A program made the translations under genes and the position numbers. Of a stretch of DNA of 51,059 nt, positions 41,503 through 50,479 are shown one piece after another. The DNA comes from an uncultured Lachnospiraceae bacterium (GTDB taxonomy: Bacteria; Bacillota; Clostridia; Lachnospirales; Lachnospiraceae). The stretch lies in the NCBI GenBank assembly GCA_947178125.1, contig CAMWXB010000024.1:1-51059 (forward strand), read 5' to 3'. The notes below the pieces were generated by a model that was given only the letters and a program-made list of their open reading frames with translations, ran no database searches and was not told the origin of the DNA. Positions within the stretch are counted from its first letter, which is position 1, and every line of letters begins with the position of its first letter.

Positions 41503-42202
41503 CTTTCGCAAGCCAGCCCTGTTCGAACCAGTATTTTCCATCAAGGTATGCCGGGTCATTTTCATGCAGCGATTTTTGCATCATGCGGCAGAAAAAAAAT
41601 TTTACCCGCGTGATCATATTTGTCCTCGGTGCTTTTTTCTCATCAATATGGGAAAGCTTTTCTGACAGCCGCTTCATCTTTATAGTAAGTTCGGAACGCC
41701 TTTTTTCAGGAAGTTTTTCCCAAACAATATTTTCCATGAGTTTCCCGGTGAACACCTTTATTTCAGAAATCCCCCACCAGGAAAGGCTGTGTTTTATATC
41801 CTTTGCCGCAGACTTTGCCCCTGCTCCAAGGCACTGCGTGATAATGACCGCCCGCTTTGTAAACATTTCGGGCGCGGGACGGTGCGGCATCCACAAATAG
41901 GCAAAGTGATCGAGCAATGCTTTCATTGCGCCTGTTGTGTGCATCACATAAGCAGGAGATGTCATCACGACCAGATCGGCTTCTAACAACGGCGCCGCAA
42001 TTTTCTGCATGGAAGCGGCATCCTTACAGGTGTGCTCACCTTTCAGGATACAGTTCGCACAGCCCGCACAAAAAGCAGGACAGTCTTTCGGCAGGTAAAA
42101 TTCCGTGATTTCCGCTTTTTCCCTGAACGGTTCCAGAAATATTTCTTTCAGGCGGTAGGTCACACCCTGTTTTTCGGTTCCGTTTATCACAATAATCTTC
42201 AT
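41477..42202 (-). CDS. Flavodoxin-fold NAD(P)H-dependent FMN oxidoreductase
   Basis: A 241-residue protein. IIVINGTEKQGVTYRLKEIFLEPF is the flavodoxin-like FMN phosphate site, CPAFCAGCANCILKGEHTC near 41-59 is the cysteine cluster found in iron-sulfur flavoproteins and related reductases, and VMTSPAYVMHTTGAMKALLDHFAYLWMPHRPAPEMFTKRAVIITQCLGAG completes the domain. The C-terminal 60 residues are a basic helical tail. It follows the TetR gene by three bases and shares its operator-controlled promoter, so it is the likely regulated target. GGAGG lies eight bases before ATG 42202, overlapping the tetR stop. Confidence 0.9.
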   Translation of the reverse strand: MKIIVINGTEKQGVTYRLKEIFLEPFREKAEITEFYLPKDCPAFCAGCANCILKGEHTCKDAASMQKIAAPLLEADLVVMTSPAYVMHTTGAMKALLDHFAYLWMPHRPAPEMFTKRAVIITQCLGAGAKSAAKDIKHSLSWWGISEIKVFTGKLMENIVWEKLPEKRRSELTIKMKRLSEKLSHIDEKKAPRTNMITRVKFFFCRMMQKSLHENDPAYLDGKYWFEQGWLAKVRPWKVSA

Positions 42203-42205
42203 TGG

Positions 42206-42778
42206 CTATGCCTCCAGAATGTCGCGTAATATTTTTGAATGAAACACTTTGCGTTCCTCGCTGTCGGTCAAATCGAATCCATAGAGCTGCTTAATCACTT
42301 TATATCGTAAAAATGCCTGCTGCATGACCGTGATCAGATAAAAAGTTTTCCGTTCAAGCGTTTCCTTATCCCAATCCGGGCGGCAGGCGGATACGAGCGG
42401 CAGATAAGCGAGATATGTTCTATGAGTATTATCATCCGCCTTTGGCGTACGCATATCCGTAAGGATGGAAGTTTTCGATACGGCATAATGTTCAAATAAA
42501 AATGTCAATGTCATATTGCCAAGATAATCGAGTTTTTCAAAAGGGGTGAAACCTTCTGTCTTTTCCCGAATAGCATGAAAGTTTTCAACGATACCATTTA
42601 CAATGCGTTCAACGCATAATTCTATGAGTTTGTCCTTGTTCTCAAAATGATAATTGACAAGCCCCAATCCTACATTGGCTTTCTTACAGATTTCCCGCAC
42701 GGTAATGTCATCCATCCGCTCACCTTTTTCATTGATAAGGTCTATCGCCGCCTGTATGATGATTTCTTTATTGTCCAT
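42206..42778 (-). CDS. TetR family transcriptional repressor
   Basis: A 190-residue regulator. The N-terminal HTH is NKEIIIQAAIDLINEKGERMDDITVREICKKANVGLGLVNYHFENKDKLIELCVERI, typical of TetR proteins, with a helical ligand-binding C-terminal domain. ATG 42778 has AAGGG ten bases upstream; the frame continues to 42829 but would include operator sequence. Two identical-type palindromes TTGAACRSTGTTCAA sit in and downstream of its promoter, so it is almost certainly autoregulated and controls the FMN oxidoreductase gene downstream. Ligand unknown; a quinone, nitro compound or oxidant would fit the target enzyme (inference). Confidence 0.92.
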   Translation of the reverse strand: MDNKEIIIQAAIDLINEKGERMDDITVREICKKANVGLGLVNYHFENKDKLIELCVERIVNGIVENFHAIREKTEGFTPFEKLDYLGNMTLTFLFEHYAVSKTSILTDMRTPKADDNTHRTYLAYLPLVSACRPDWDKETLERKTFYLITVMQQAFLRYKVIKQLYGFDLTDSEERKVFHSKILRDILEA

Positions 42779-42808
42779 ACAACGCCATCCCTTTCTGAAA
42801 TCCCGTCT

Positions 42809-42856
42809 TTGAACGCTGTTCAAATTCATTATATTGAACAGTGTTCAAAAAGTCAA
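42809..42856 (-). promoter_or_regulatory. TetR operon promoter with two operators
   Basis: On the minus strand TTGACT (42856-42851), 17-bp spacer, TATAAT (42833-42828). Palindromes TTGAACAGTGTTCAA (42834-42848) and TTGAACGCTGTTCAA (42809-42823) fill the spacer and the region just after the -10, centre to centre 25 bases. The odd centre (GAAC-N3-GTTC) separates them from LexA boxes, which have N4. Confidence 0.85.
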
Positions 42857-42940
42857 TGGATAACTCTTACTTTCTATAAATTTTCTCTATATTTTTTGAA
42901 AAATCTCCTGTTATAAAATCAGAAAACAGGATTGGGGTGT

Positions 42941-42973
42941 CAAAAAAACGGCAGAGGTCTTATCCTCTGCCGT
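42941..42973 (-). terminator. malQ terminator
   Basis: ACGGCAGAGG and CCTCTGCCGT (42948-42957 with 42964-42973) pair perfectly over ten bases with a six-base loop, and seven T follow on the minus strand, 53 bases past the malQ stop. Confidence 0.92.
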
Positions 42974-43025
42974 CAGTCTTTCTTTTTTTCATCAAACAAA
43001 TATCGGTCAAACAAATTTATCTTAT

Positions 43026-44504
43026 TCAGCCCAGTCTTCCATACAACTTTGTCATCCGCCGGATGCGGTGCGCCAGTTCCTCATCAAAAGCGCCCGGCAG
43101 CATCCGCCATTTCCAGTTCAGCCCCAATGTAGAAGGGATGTTGATTCTCGCCTCCGCACCGAGTCCGAGATAATCCTGCATCGGAATGATACAGGTATCG
43201 GAAACGCTTGACATCGCCGCCCTGATGAACTCCCACTGGATGTCTTTTTTGGAGCGGATATTCAGATATCTTTTGGCAAACGCTTTGTCATGCCGGTTCA
43301 ACGAATCGAGCCAGCCGAGCACGGTATCATTATCATGTGTTCCCGTATAAACAACGCTGTTCGCCGTATAGTTGTGCGGCAGATAATCGCTTTCCTCTCT
43401 GGAATCAAAAGCAAATTGTAAAATCTTCATGCCGGGATAGCCTGTCTTTTTTACCAGTTTCAAAACCGAATCAGTCAAAAAGCCCAAATCCTCCGCGATG
43501 ACCGCTTTTTTGCCGAGTTTCGCTTTCATTGTCTGGAAAATATCATAGCCAGGCCCTTTTTCCCAATGGCCGAACTCAGCTGTCTGATCGCCGTACGGAA
43601 TGGAATAATATTCGTCAAATCCCCGGAAATGATCGATTCTGACTACGTCATACAAATCATAGCAGTAAGCGATCCGCCTCATCCACCACACATAATCCGT
43701 CTCTTTATGATAATCCCAGCGATACAGCGGATTGCCCCAGAGCTGGCCGGTAGCGGAAAAAGAATCCGGCGGGCAGCCCGCAACGGCAACCGGCGTCAGG
43801 TCTTTATCCAACTGGAACAGTTCGGGATTCGCCCAGGTATCCGCGCTGTCGAATGCGACATAAATCGGAATATCACCGATGATCTGGATTTCTTTTTCAT
43901 TCGCATATGCCTTTAAGGCTGACCACTGCTTTTTAAATAAAAACTGCTGGAACTGGTAAAAGGCAATTTCTGTCCGGTATTTCTCACGATAAGCATCTAA
44001 CGCTTCTTTTTTCCGAAGCTTGATATCCTCGTCCCACTCGATGAAACTCACGCCGTCGAAGGAATTTTTTACCGCCATATAAAGCGCATAGTCCTCCAGC
44101 CAGTAATCATTCTGACGAACAAATTCCCGGAATTCCTCATCCTGCTCCACCGCGCTGTTCTCGAAAGCGGTGCGCAGTACTTTGAACCGCGACAGATAGA
44201 TTTTCTCATAATCGATATATTCCTCATTATCACCAAAATCATACTGCCCACAATCCTCTTTTGTCAGGAGTCCTTCCTCTATCAGCGTTTCCAAATCAAT
44301 ATAGTAGGGATTTCCCGCAAAAGTAGAAAAAGACTGGTACGGCGAATCGCCGTAACCGGTAGGGCCAAGCGGCAGTATCTGCCAATAATGCTGACCCGCC
44401 TGCGCCAACATATCAATAAATTCATACGCCTGTCTGGAAAATGTTCCGATTCCGTATTTGGATGGAATACTGGAAACTGGTAATAACACACCGCTTTTTC
44501 TCAT
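43026..44504 (-). CDS. malQ: 4-alpha-glucanotransferase (amylomaltase)
   Basis: A 492-residue GH77 enzyme. The start RKSGVLLPVSSIPSKYGIGTFSRQAYEFIDMLAQAGQHYWQILPLGPTGYGDSPYQSFSTFAGNPYYIDLE is the classic amylomaltase opening. The catalytic nucleophile aspartate is in VVRIDHFRGFDEYYSIP near 295, the acid/base in VIAEDLGFLT near 340 and the third acid in YTGTHDNDTVLGW near 390. It moves maltosyl units between glucans in the cytosol. GGGGG lies six bases before ATG 44504. It has its own promoter (44568-44596) after the GH94-like phosphorylase gene and a strong terminator, so it may be both read through and separately transcribed. Confidence 0.96.
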   Translation of the reverse strand: MRKSGVLLPVSSIPSKYGIGTFSRQAYEFIDMLAQAGQHYWQILPLGPTGYGDSPYQSFSTFAGNPYYIDLETLIEEGLLTKEDCGQYDFGDNEEYIDYEKIYLSRFKVLRTAFENSAVEQDEEFREFVRQNDYWLEDYALYMAVKNSFDGVSFIEWDEDIKLRKKEALDAYREKYRTEIAFYQFQQFLFKKQWSALKAYANEKEIQIIGDIPIYVAFDSADTWANPELFQLDKDLTPVAVAGCPPDSFSATGQLWGNPLYRWDYHKETDYVWWMRRIAYCYDLYDVVRIDHFRGFDEYYSIPYGDQTAEFGHWEKGPGYDIFQTMKAKLGKKAVIAEDLGFLTDSVLKLVKKTGYPGMKILQFAFDSREESDYLPHNYTANSVVYTGTHDNDTVLGWLDSLNRHDKAFAKRYLNIRSKKDIQWEFIRAAMSSVSDTCIIPMQDYLGLGAEARINIPSTLGLNWKWRMLPGAFDEELAHRIRRMTKLYGRLG

Positions 44505-44567
44505 GATTGTCCCCCTCTGTTTCTTTTGTCCGCTGCCACGAACTAAAATTTACGAAACTTTTTTCTT

Positions 44568-44596
44568 ATTCTACTATGTTCTGCGGAAAGTATCAA
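44568..44596 (-). promoter_or_regulatory. malQ promoter
   Basis: TTGATA (44596-44591), 17-bp spacer, TAGAAT (44573-44568) on the minus strand, about 65 bases before the malQ ATG. Confidence 0.6.
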
Positions 44597-44623
44597 GCGA
44601 AAAACTGCATCAAACGCACTCTT

Positions 44624-47600
44624 TTATCTCAGTACCACTTCGATTCCGGCAATCTTCCCATCCCGAACGTCCGCCGCCTGCTTTTCTCCCAGAACGCCGC
44701 CTGCGATTTTTTCCTGTCCGCCATCCTGACCAGTCAGAATGACTTCCTCCACTTCATAATTTCCCGGAATGTAGTCCTTTTTCTCCGACAGCTGATAGCA
44801 TACCGGTATTTTCCCGAGAAATACAGCTTCAATCCGCTTCTCCTCTCCGATCAGATAAGCAGGAAGCACCGGCGCAAAGGTCAGTGTCAGCTTACCGTCT
44901 TTTACCGCAAAAGGATGCAGGCCAAACATCATCAGCGACCACATATGGATAAATTCCACGGTCGAACCGCTCAATCGTGCCACAAATCCCTTTCCATGAT
45001 AGTGCGCGTTCGGATTCTTACTGCTCGCGATGAAAGAAGAGTTTTCATAAATGCTTCTTCCATACACATCCGGCTCCAAAAACGGAATCGCCGCTTTGTG
45101 GAAATCATCGATGAACTCCCGATACATACCGGACTTCAACACTTCCAGCAGATATTTATATTCCATATGGAGCCAGATGGACTCGTTCTCCAGCCAGCCC
45201 GGCGTAAAGGCTTTCGCACGCCCGACTTCATACGAAGCATCTTTCAGGGAAGCATTGACTTTGTACATGGAAAGCTCTTCATCGTATAAATCGCTGCTCT
45301 TCACCTTTTCATACAGTTTCTTTTTCTCTGCAGCCGGCTTATCCAGTTTCAGGAAACGGACAGGTCCTTCCAGGAAAAGCGGTATCTTTTTCACCGCAAA
45401 ATGCTTCGGCAGAATGCCGTCGTCTTCTTCCGTATACTCCGTCACATCAAAGCTGAAATAGGTCGGACAGATACCGTCTTCCATCGCACAGGCTTTTTCG
45501 ATACCGGTCTTAACGATTTCGAGGAAAAGTCCCAGTATTTCAGCAAGTTTTCCGCTCTCTTTCTCTGCCGTATTTCCGGAAACGCCGTCATAAACTTTCT
45601 CCCAATAGGCTTCTTTGATGTCGCATACTTTGTTCCAGTACCCGGCCACTTCGTTATCCCGTAATAAAGATGCCTTTTCTTCTCTCACCGTTTCCGCAAT
45701 CTGCTCCATAAAAACAGCCGTCTCCTCCAGCATCGTATATCTTCCCGGATATTTTTCCAATACGGAAAGGGTATAAGCAAGCATCCTGCCGAGTTCGTAA
45801 GTCTCCGCCATCGAAGAACCGAGCAGGCCCGGAAGTCCGTTCAAAGCATCATACCAGCCCGGCTTGCCGCCTTCCATCTCCACACCCATGCCATAGGCAT
45901 CCAGCGCCGCAAATTTGGTCACGCAGAGCGTCAGAAGCTTCTCAAGCAGCGTAGAATGTATGATTTCTCCTTTTCCATACGCGCCGCGCACCAGTTTCTC
46001 CGATGTGTTCCGTCTGCTCTCTTCGTTCAGTGAATGATACTGCCGGATGCCGTTCGGCGTTTTCGTGTAACGCTTTCTCCTCGGATTGACTGCTGCCTGC
46101 GACAGAAACCATGTATAACTGTCATCGAATAGAAGGTCTTTTTCCTTCTCCGGATAGATTTTCAGATAACTCTCAATCAAATCCAGATTATAGGTCCAGT
46201 GGTCCGACCAGTAGCCTTCGCCAAAACTGCCGTTCATCTGGCTGACCGCCTCGGTCATCACTTTTTCAAAATAATCCTGCGCCTCGTCCTCTCCCATATC
46301 ATCGGCAAGCCGGAAAAATGCTCCCGGCGTAAACGGTTTCTGCAATGTCTCGATAAACTTTTCTTTCCGTCCGTCTTCCAGTTTCGCAAAAATACGCTCT
46401 CCGGCCTCTTTTTCCAATACATAGGTCACTTTCTCGATGGAAAGCGGATTGTAGCCGTCTAACTGAATCAGATTATAAAAAGTCTTGATATTTTCCGTTC
46501 CAACATAGGGCGTAAAGAAATTATCGCACCGCCTGTTCTGGTTGACATCCCGGTAGCTTCCGTTGCCCTGAGAATAAAATTCCGGCAGCATACTGAAATA
46601 ATTATATTCCCGTTCCAGATCGCCATGCTTTCTGGAATAAATATAGAAAATCTTATTTTCACCGAGCACGATCGGATAACCGCCGCGCAGCACATTGTCC
46701 ATATAAGTATAGCGGCAGTATGCGTCAAACGCCGCAGAAGCCGTATGGGTATCGATGTGACCGCACAAGTCATCCACCAGCTCCCTTGTCCGGGCCAGTT
46801 TCGCTTCAAAGTAAGCCCCATCCATTTTTTTCGCAGTAAACTTCTGCAAAACCTCATAGCTTTCCACCTGACCGACCATTTCATAAACAGTCAGCATTTC
46901 CGCAGGCGCCAGCGTTTTTTTCGTTCCGTAGAAACTGCATGGGAACTGGTTCTGCGTCACCTGCTCCATTCCCTGTAATGCCTCAAGTCCTTCTTTTTCA
47001 AAATTGACCGCATTGGTCAGGGTCGTATCATAGGCAAACACGATATCCGGGTCAACGATTGCCGGAAGCCTTGTCCCGTCTTCCAGAGCACCGAAAGAAA
47101 AGTTTCCGCCAACGACTTCCGTTACCGAAGCCGTATCGACGATGCTCGCCCGCACCCGGTAAAACGGAACTCTGGTCTCCACATGCTCGACCTGCATCCA
47201 TGCTTTGACAAGGCTCCCCATCGTCTTTAAATCTTCATTGCTGACGCCGTAAGGAATACAGGCCGGCATACCATCCAGCAGTTCCAGTTCCACAGCCTTG
47301 TCGGACAGGTTTTCCACCGTCACTTTCCGTACGAGCGCACCGGCTTTTTCTTCCGGCAGGGTAAAATAGGTCACATGCGTGCGAAGCTGATGTGCGGCGT
47401 TCGTTTCTTCTATTTCCAGCCCGTTCTGGAAGATGAACATCTTCTGCTTCTCGTTTTCATCCGCAAATGCCTCGAAATAAACGCCGTCTTTCCGCAGAAA
47501 AGTACGGAATCCGGTCCGCTTTACATTCTGATAGGCCTGATGCGCCGGATAGAACTCCATAATGGCATGGTCCTTATTTTCCACACCAAAACACGACACG

Positions 47601-47731
47601 CACTGTCCTCGGTTTACATAATAACACCAGCTCGGAATGCCCTTAATCCCGGCAATCCCCGGCAAAAAACTGGCAAATGTTGATTTTTTCCCATAATCTT
47701 CGATGATGAATGCTTCCTTTTGACTGCTCAT
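44624..47731 (-). CDS. GH94-like glycoside phosphorylase (1,2-beta-oligoglucan phosphorylase-like)
   Basis: A 1035-residue cytosolic enzyme. Residues about 20-300 are an N-terminal beta-sandwich (GIPSWCYYVNRGQCVSCFGVENKDHAIMEFYPAHQAYQ), and the following (alpha/alpha)6 barrel has DGYNPLSIEKVTYVL, GYWSDHWTYNLDLIESYLKIYPEK and GKPGWYDALNGLPGLLGSSMAETYELGRM. In the last, the aspartate of WYDALNG is placed like the general acid of GH94 enzymes (usually DWND). The size and these blocks resemble 1,2-beta-oligoglucan phosphorylases; cellobiose- or laminarin-type specificity is possible. No signal peptide. AAGGAG lies six bases before ATG 47731. A weak TTGACC-17-AGTTAT promoter lies upstream. MalQ follows. 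Confidence 0.75.
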   Translation of the reverse strand: MSSQKEAFIIEDYGKKSTFASFLPGIAGIKGIPSWCYYVNRGQCVSCFGVENKDHAIMEFYPAHQAYQNVKRTGFRTFLRKDGVYFEAFADENEKQKMFIFQNGLEIEETNAAHQLRTHVTYFTLPEEKAGALVRKVTVENLSDKAVELELLDGMPACIPYGVSNEDLKTMGSLVKAWMQVEHVETRVPFYRVRASIVDTASVTEVVGGNFSFGALEDGTRLPAIVDPDIVFAYDTTLTNAVNFEKEGLEALQGMEQVTQNQFPCSFYGTKKTLAPAEMLTVYEMVGQVESYEVLQKFTAKKMDGAYFEAKLARTRELVDDLCGHIDTHTASAAFDAYCRYTYMDNVLRGGYPIVLGENKIFYIYSRKHGDLEREYNYFSMLPEFYSQGNGSYRDVNQNRRCDNFFTPYVGTENIKTFYNLIQLDGYNPLSIEKVTYVLEKEAGERIFAKLEDGRKEKFIETLQKPFTPGAFFRLADDMGEDEAQDYFEKVMTEAVSQMNGSFGEGYWSDHWTYNLDLIESYLKIYPEKEKDLLFDDSYTWFLSQAAVNPRRKRYTKTPNGIRQYHSLNEESRRNTSEKLVRGAYGKGEIIHSTLLEKLLTLCVTKFAALDAYGMGVEMEGGKPGWYDALNGLPGLLGSSMAETYELGRMLAYTLSVLEKYPGRYTMLEETAVFMEQIAETVREEKASLLRDNEVAGYWNKVCDIKEAYWEKVYDGVSGNTAEKESGKLAEILGLFLEIVKTGIEKACAMEDGICPTYFSFDVTEYTEEDDGILPKHFAVKKIPLFLEGPVRFLKLDKPAAEKKKLYEKVKSSDLYDEELSMYKVNASLKDASYEVGRAKAFTPGWLENESIWLHMEYKYLLEVLKSGMYREFIDDFHKAAIPFLEPDVYGRSIYENSSFIASSKNPNAHYHGKGFVARLSGSTVEFIHMWSLMMFGLHPFAVKDGKLTLTFAPVLPAYLIGEEKRIEAVFLGKIPVCYQLSEKKDYIPGNYEVEEVILTGQDGGQEKIAGGVLGEKQAADVRDGKIAGIEVVLR

Positions 47732-47798
47732 GTGATTCTCCTTTTCTATTCTTCTTTTTTCAATAACTTTTCTGTTCACTGCTCCGGTCAATAAAATT

Positions 47799-48296
47799 TT
47801 AATCAATTTTGCATGAATACATCACTTCTCTTACTTCTTTCCCGCCTATCGTATCATCGCGGTATTCTTTGCTTTGTACAAATCCATTCTTTTCATAAAA
47901 TTTTCTCGCTCTGTGATTCTCCTCAAGCACCCATAAAAGAATATGATGAAACCCGAGTTTTCCAAGTTCTTTTATAACAGCTCTGAGCAAACGCCGGCCA
48001 TAGCCCTTTGCGATATATTCCGGCAGTAAATAAATCGATACGATTTCGCCCCAATCGCTGTATTTTTCCCATCTTGACCTGCCAAAACCCGAAGTACCGA
48101 TGATTTTACCTTCTTCTGTCATAACAAAGTTGTTCCTGCCGTCCTTACGGATATTGTCCGCCCAGCATCCTTCGGGAATGCTGTCAAGGTAACTTTGCGG
48201 GATGATGTCCTTATAGGCATATTTCCAACTTTTTTCATAAACGCCGCTTATTTCAGGCAAATCATCTTCCGGCAGTAAATATCTGATTTCAACCAT
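47799..48296 (-). CDS. GNAT family N-acetyltransferase
   Basis: A 165-residue acetyltransferase: VEIRYLLPEDDLPEISGVYEKSWKYAYKDIIPQSYLDSIPEGCWADNIRK at the start and VSIYLLPEYIAKGYGRRLLRAVIKELGKLGFHHILLWVLEENHRARKFYEKNGFVQSKEYRDDTIGGKEVREVMYS, with acetyl-CoA loop around AKGYGRRL. This arrangement is common in small GNAT proteins of unknown substrate. Of two adjacent ATGs I chose 48296 (GGAGG at five bases); 48299 and 48308 are possible. It lies just downstream of structured element B. Confidence 0.88.
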   Translation of the reverse strand: MVEIRYLLPEDDLPEISGVYEKSWKYAYKDIIPQSYLDSIPEGCWADNIRKDGRNNFVMTEEGKIIGTSGFGRSRWEKYSDWGEIVSIYLLPEYIAKGYGRRLLRAVIKELGKLGFHHILLWVLEENHRARKFYEKNGFVQSKEYRDDTIGGKEVREVMYSCKID

Positions 48297-48329
48297 CATA
48301 ACCTCCATGATTCCGCTTCACGGAATCTC

Positions 48330-48545
48330 AAAATCTCAAGACAAACAAATTTGTCAGGGAGAATGCCGCTTTTTAGGCATTCTCCCTGGCGAACTTATTC
48401 GCCTTGTAAGAAAGACTTGCTTTGCAAATCGTAGAACTTCCAAGTCAGCTATGCTGACTTTGCGAAACAGCCAGGCCTGGGAACCAGGCTTTAGCTGTAT
48501 GAACAAGACTTGCGCAGCAAGTCAGAAGTTCTTCTCACGCTATAA
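48330..48545 (-). repeat. Structured intergenic element, copy B (seven hairpins)
   Basis: About 216 bases almost completely paired: GACAAA/TTTGTC (48340-48355), AGGGAGAATGCC/GGCATTCTCCCT (48356-48387), GGCGAA/TTCGCC (48389-48404), AAGTCAGC/GCTGACTT (48442-48460), GCCTGG/CCAGGC (48474-48488) and GACTTGC/GCAAGTC (48507-48523), closed by AGAACTTC (48433-48440) with GAAGTTCT (48524-48531). It starts within the TGA stop of the upstream HAD gene. Its ends match copy A (17030-17163). Confidence 0.8.
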
Positions 48546-49358
48546 GAGCGGTATCATATCCCGCACCGACCCGAAGATCAAATGCGGCGTTACATCAGAA
48601 TCCGGCACATCCTGAAGAGACGCCTCTCCGCTCAAAACAAGAATGCTTTTCAAACCGTTGTTCCTGCCTGCCGCAATATCCGTATAAAGCCGGTCTCCTA
48701 CCATGGCAATCCGTGCCCTCTCCACCCCGACCCGTTCCGCCAGATAATCAATGATGTCACCGTTCGGTTTCCCGATGATCCGGTCCGGCCAGCGAAAAGC
48801 CGACGCATGGATGAATGCCTGTATCGCGCCGGCATCAGGTATAAAACCGGCCTCCGTCGGGCAGTTATAATCCGGATGCGTCGCAAGATAAGGCAGACCT
48901 CCCCTGACATGGTCGCACACCTTACACATTTTCCCATAATCGAGGGAAGTATCGAATCCCACCACGACAACGTCTGGCTCATCTTCCTCCAGCACGATTC
49001 CCGCCTGCTCGAACTCCGCACACAACAGCGGATTGCCTAACAGATACACCTTTTTACCGGAAAAATGCTTTTTCAGATAGAAAATCGCCGCCTGTCCCGA
49101 TGTGATGATTTTCTCCGGTCCAATCTCCCATCCCATCCGATGCAGCTTCTCCACATAAGCCTCCGCGTTTTTGGACGAATTATTCGTCAGAAAAACATAA
49201 CTGCGCCCGGATTCTTCTATCCGCCCGAGAAAGTCTCTGGCACCGTCTATCCACTTTTCGCCCAGATAAATCGTGCCGTCCATATCGAGCGCAAAACAGC
49301 GGACGGAATCCAGTATGCGTTCATTATCCTGATTAACCTCAGGGATTTTTTTCTGCAT
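48540..49358 (-). CDS. HAD-IIA family phosphatase (NagD/AraL-like)
   Basis: A 272-residue HAD phosphatase of subclass IIA. Motif I FALDMDGTIYLG near 22-33 holds the nucleophile, motif II FLTNNSSKN near 56, the C2 cap with FDTSLDYGKMCKVCDHVRGGLPYLATHPD near 133-163, the lysine in IGKPNGDIIDYL, and motif IV MVGDRLYTDIAAGRNNGLKSILVLSG near 218. Relatives dephosphorylate sugar phosphates, nucleotides or PLP. Its TGA stop lies inside structured element B. AGG lies eight bases before ATG 49358. A TATAAT (about 49465-49470) in GGTATAATAG upstream may be its -10; the spacer also repeats CCTTACATT. Confidence 0.92.
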   Translation of the reverse strand: MQKKIPEVNQDNERILDSVRCFALDMDGTIYLGEKWIDGARDFLGRIEESGRSYVFLTNNSSKNAEAYVEKLHRMGWEIGPEKIITSGQAAIFYLKKHFSGKKVYLLGNPLLCAEFEQAGIVLEEDEPDVVVVGFDTSLDYGKMCKVCDHVRGGLPYLATHPDYNCPTEAGFIPDAGAIQAFIHASAFRWPDRIIGKPNGDIIDYLAERVGVERARIAMVGDRLYTDIAAGRNNGLKSILVLSGEASLQDVPDSDVTPHLIFGSVRDMIPLL

Positions 49359-49605
49359 CTTGTGATCCTACTCCCTTCTTATAACATTAGCCTCTAGTCC
49401 AGCGTGACACCAGTTTAAACTTGCGTGACGCTGTATGCCTGCGGACGCTGGTTTACCTGCGTCTATTATACCATTACAATCCCATTCCTTACATTCCTTA
49501 CATTCATTAATCCATTTTTTCTTCAAAATGTTCACTTTTTTATCCTTTTCACAAATGAATGCCCAAGCTTGTTAAATATGCAAACATTAACATTCACCAA
49601 TCCCT

Positions 49606-50421
49606 CTATGATTCTATCCCTGACAGCCACTGGCTCACCAAAGCTCTGAACAGTTCCGGCTGTTCAATCTGCAGATTATGCCCTGCCCCATTCACCGCAC
49701 AGTAAGTCGCATTGGGATAAATATCGAGCAGAGCAAACTGATCTTTATATCCAACCTGTGTATCCTGTTTTCCCGCAAGAATCAGACATGGCCCCGGAAA
49801 AGGCGTCTCCAGTCTGTCCACATCAAAAGAAAATGCTCCATCCAGCACATGATCCAGAAAATACCTGTTCTGCTCCATAATGGCTGGCAGAATATCCCTT
49901 TGATACAATTTCCATACGGATTTTGTCAAAACCACATTCATATAAGTAAAGCTGTCATATTGTTCTTTTGTCAATGTTCTTAAAAAGTCACCATCCTGCT
50001 TTATGACCGTCAACGGTTCCACATTTCTTCTATGAGCCTCCGAATAGACCAAAGGACATAAAAGAATCAGCGATGCGACCATCTGTGGATACCTCCTGAC
50101 AAATCCCCTTGCCAGATATCCCCCATAAGATTCTCCTGCTATCATAAACCTGTTCCCCACAATATCCTTTGCAAAATGATATAAGATGTCCAAAACATCA
50201 TCCGAATTTCTGATTTCCTTTCCCGGAACGGATTTCCCCATTCCCGGCAGATCAATATAGATACGGCAATATTGCAAAGAGCTCTCTTCAAAGACCGGCT
50301 CAAAACATCCTGACATAATTCTTCTGTCCATTCCCCAGCCATGTAAAAAAAGTACCGGGAATCCCGTCCCGATTCTTTCATATTCGATTGTTGTATCTTG
50401 CATTTCGTATTGACTCATCAT
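49606..50421 (-). CDS. Alpha/beta hydrolase
   Basis: A 271-residue alpha/beta hydrolase. The oxyanion segment PVLFLHGWGMDRRIMSG near residue 23 and the nucleophile elbow IAGESYGGYLARGFVRRYP (GxSxG, serine near 98) are clear. The acid is in LILAGKQDTQVG near 217 and the histidine in VNGAGHNLQIEQPELF near 249. No signal peptide or lid insert stands out; substrate unknown (esterase, lipase or haloperoxidase-like). ATG 50421 has AAGGAG nine bases upstream; the longer frame to 50508 would run through the promoter. A perfect LexA box overlaps its -35, so it may belong to the SOS regulon. Confidence 0.9.
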   Translation of the reverse strand: MMSQYEMQDTTIEYERIGTGFPVLFLHGWGMDRRIMSGCFEPVFEESSLQYCRIYIDLPGMGKSVPGKEIRNSDDVLDILYHFAKDIVGNRFMIAGESYGGYLARGFVRRYPQMVASLILLCPLVYSEAHRRNVEPLTVIKQDGDFLRTLTKEQYDSFTYMNVVLTKSVWKLYQRDILPAIMEQNRYFLDHVLDGAFSFDVDRLETPFPGPCLILAGKQDTQVGYKDQFALLDIYPNATYCAVNGAGHNLQIEQPELFRALVSQWLSGIES

Positions 50422-50479
50422 AAACCTCATCTCCTTTATCGAATACCGGACAATAACTGCTATTTTCTTAATTAATATT

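Noticed and set aside
42809..42848. Palindromes at the TetR promoter as LexA boxes
   Set aside because: They have GAAC-N3-GTTC with TT/AA ends, a different spacing from GAAC-N4-GTTC, and sit at an obvious TetR autoregulated promoter.
49390..49600. Repeated GCGTGAC/CCAGCGT words upstream of the HAD gene
   Set aside because: Short imperfect repeats, some of them inverted (CCAGCGT/ACGCTGG), without a clear structure or operator; not enough to call a feature.
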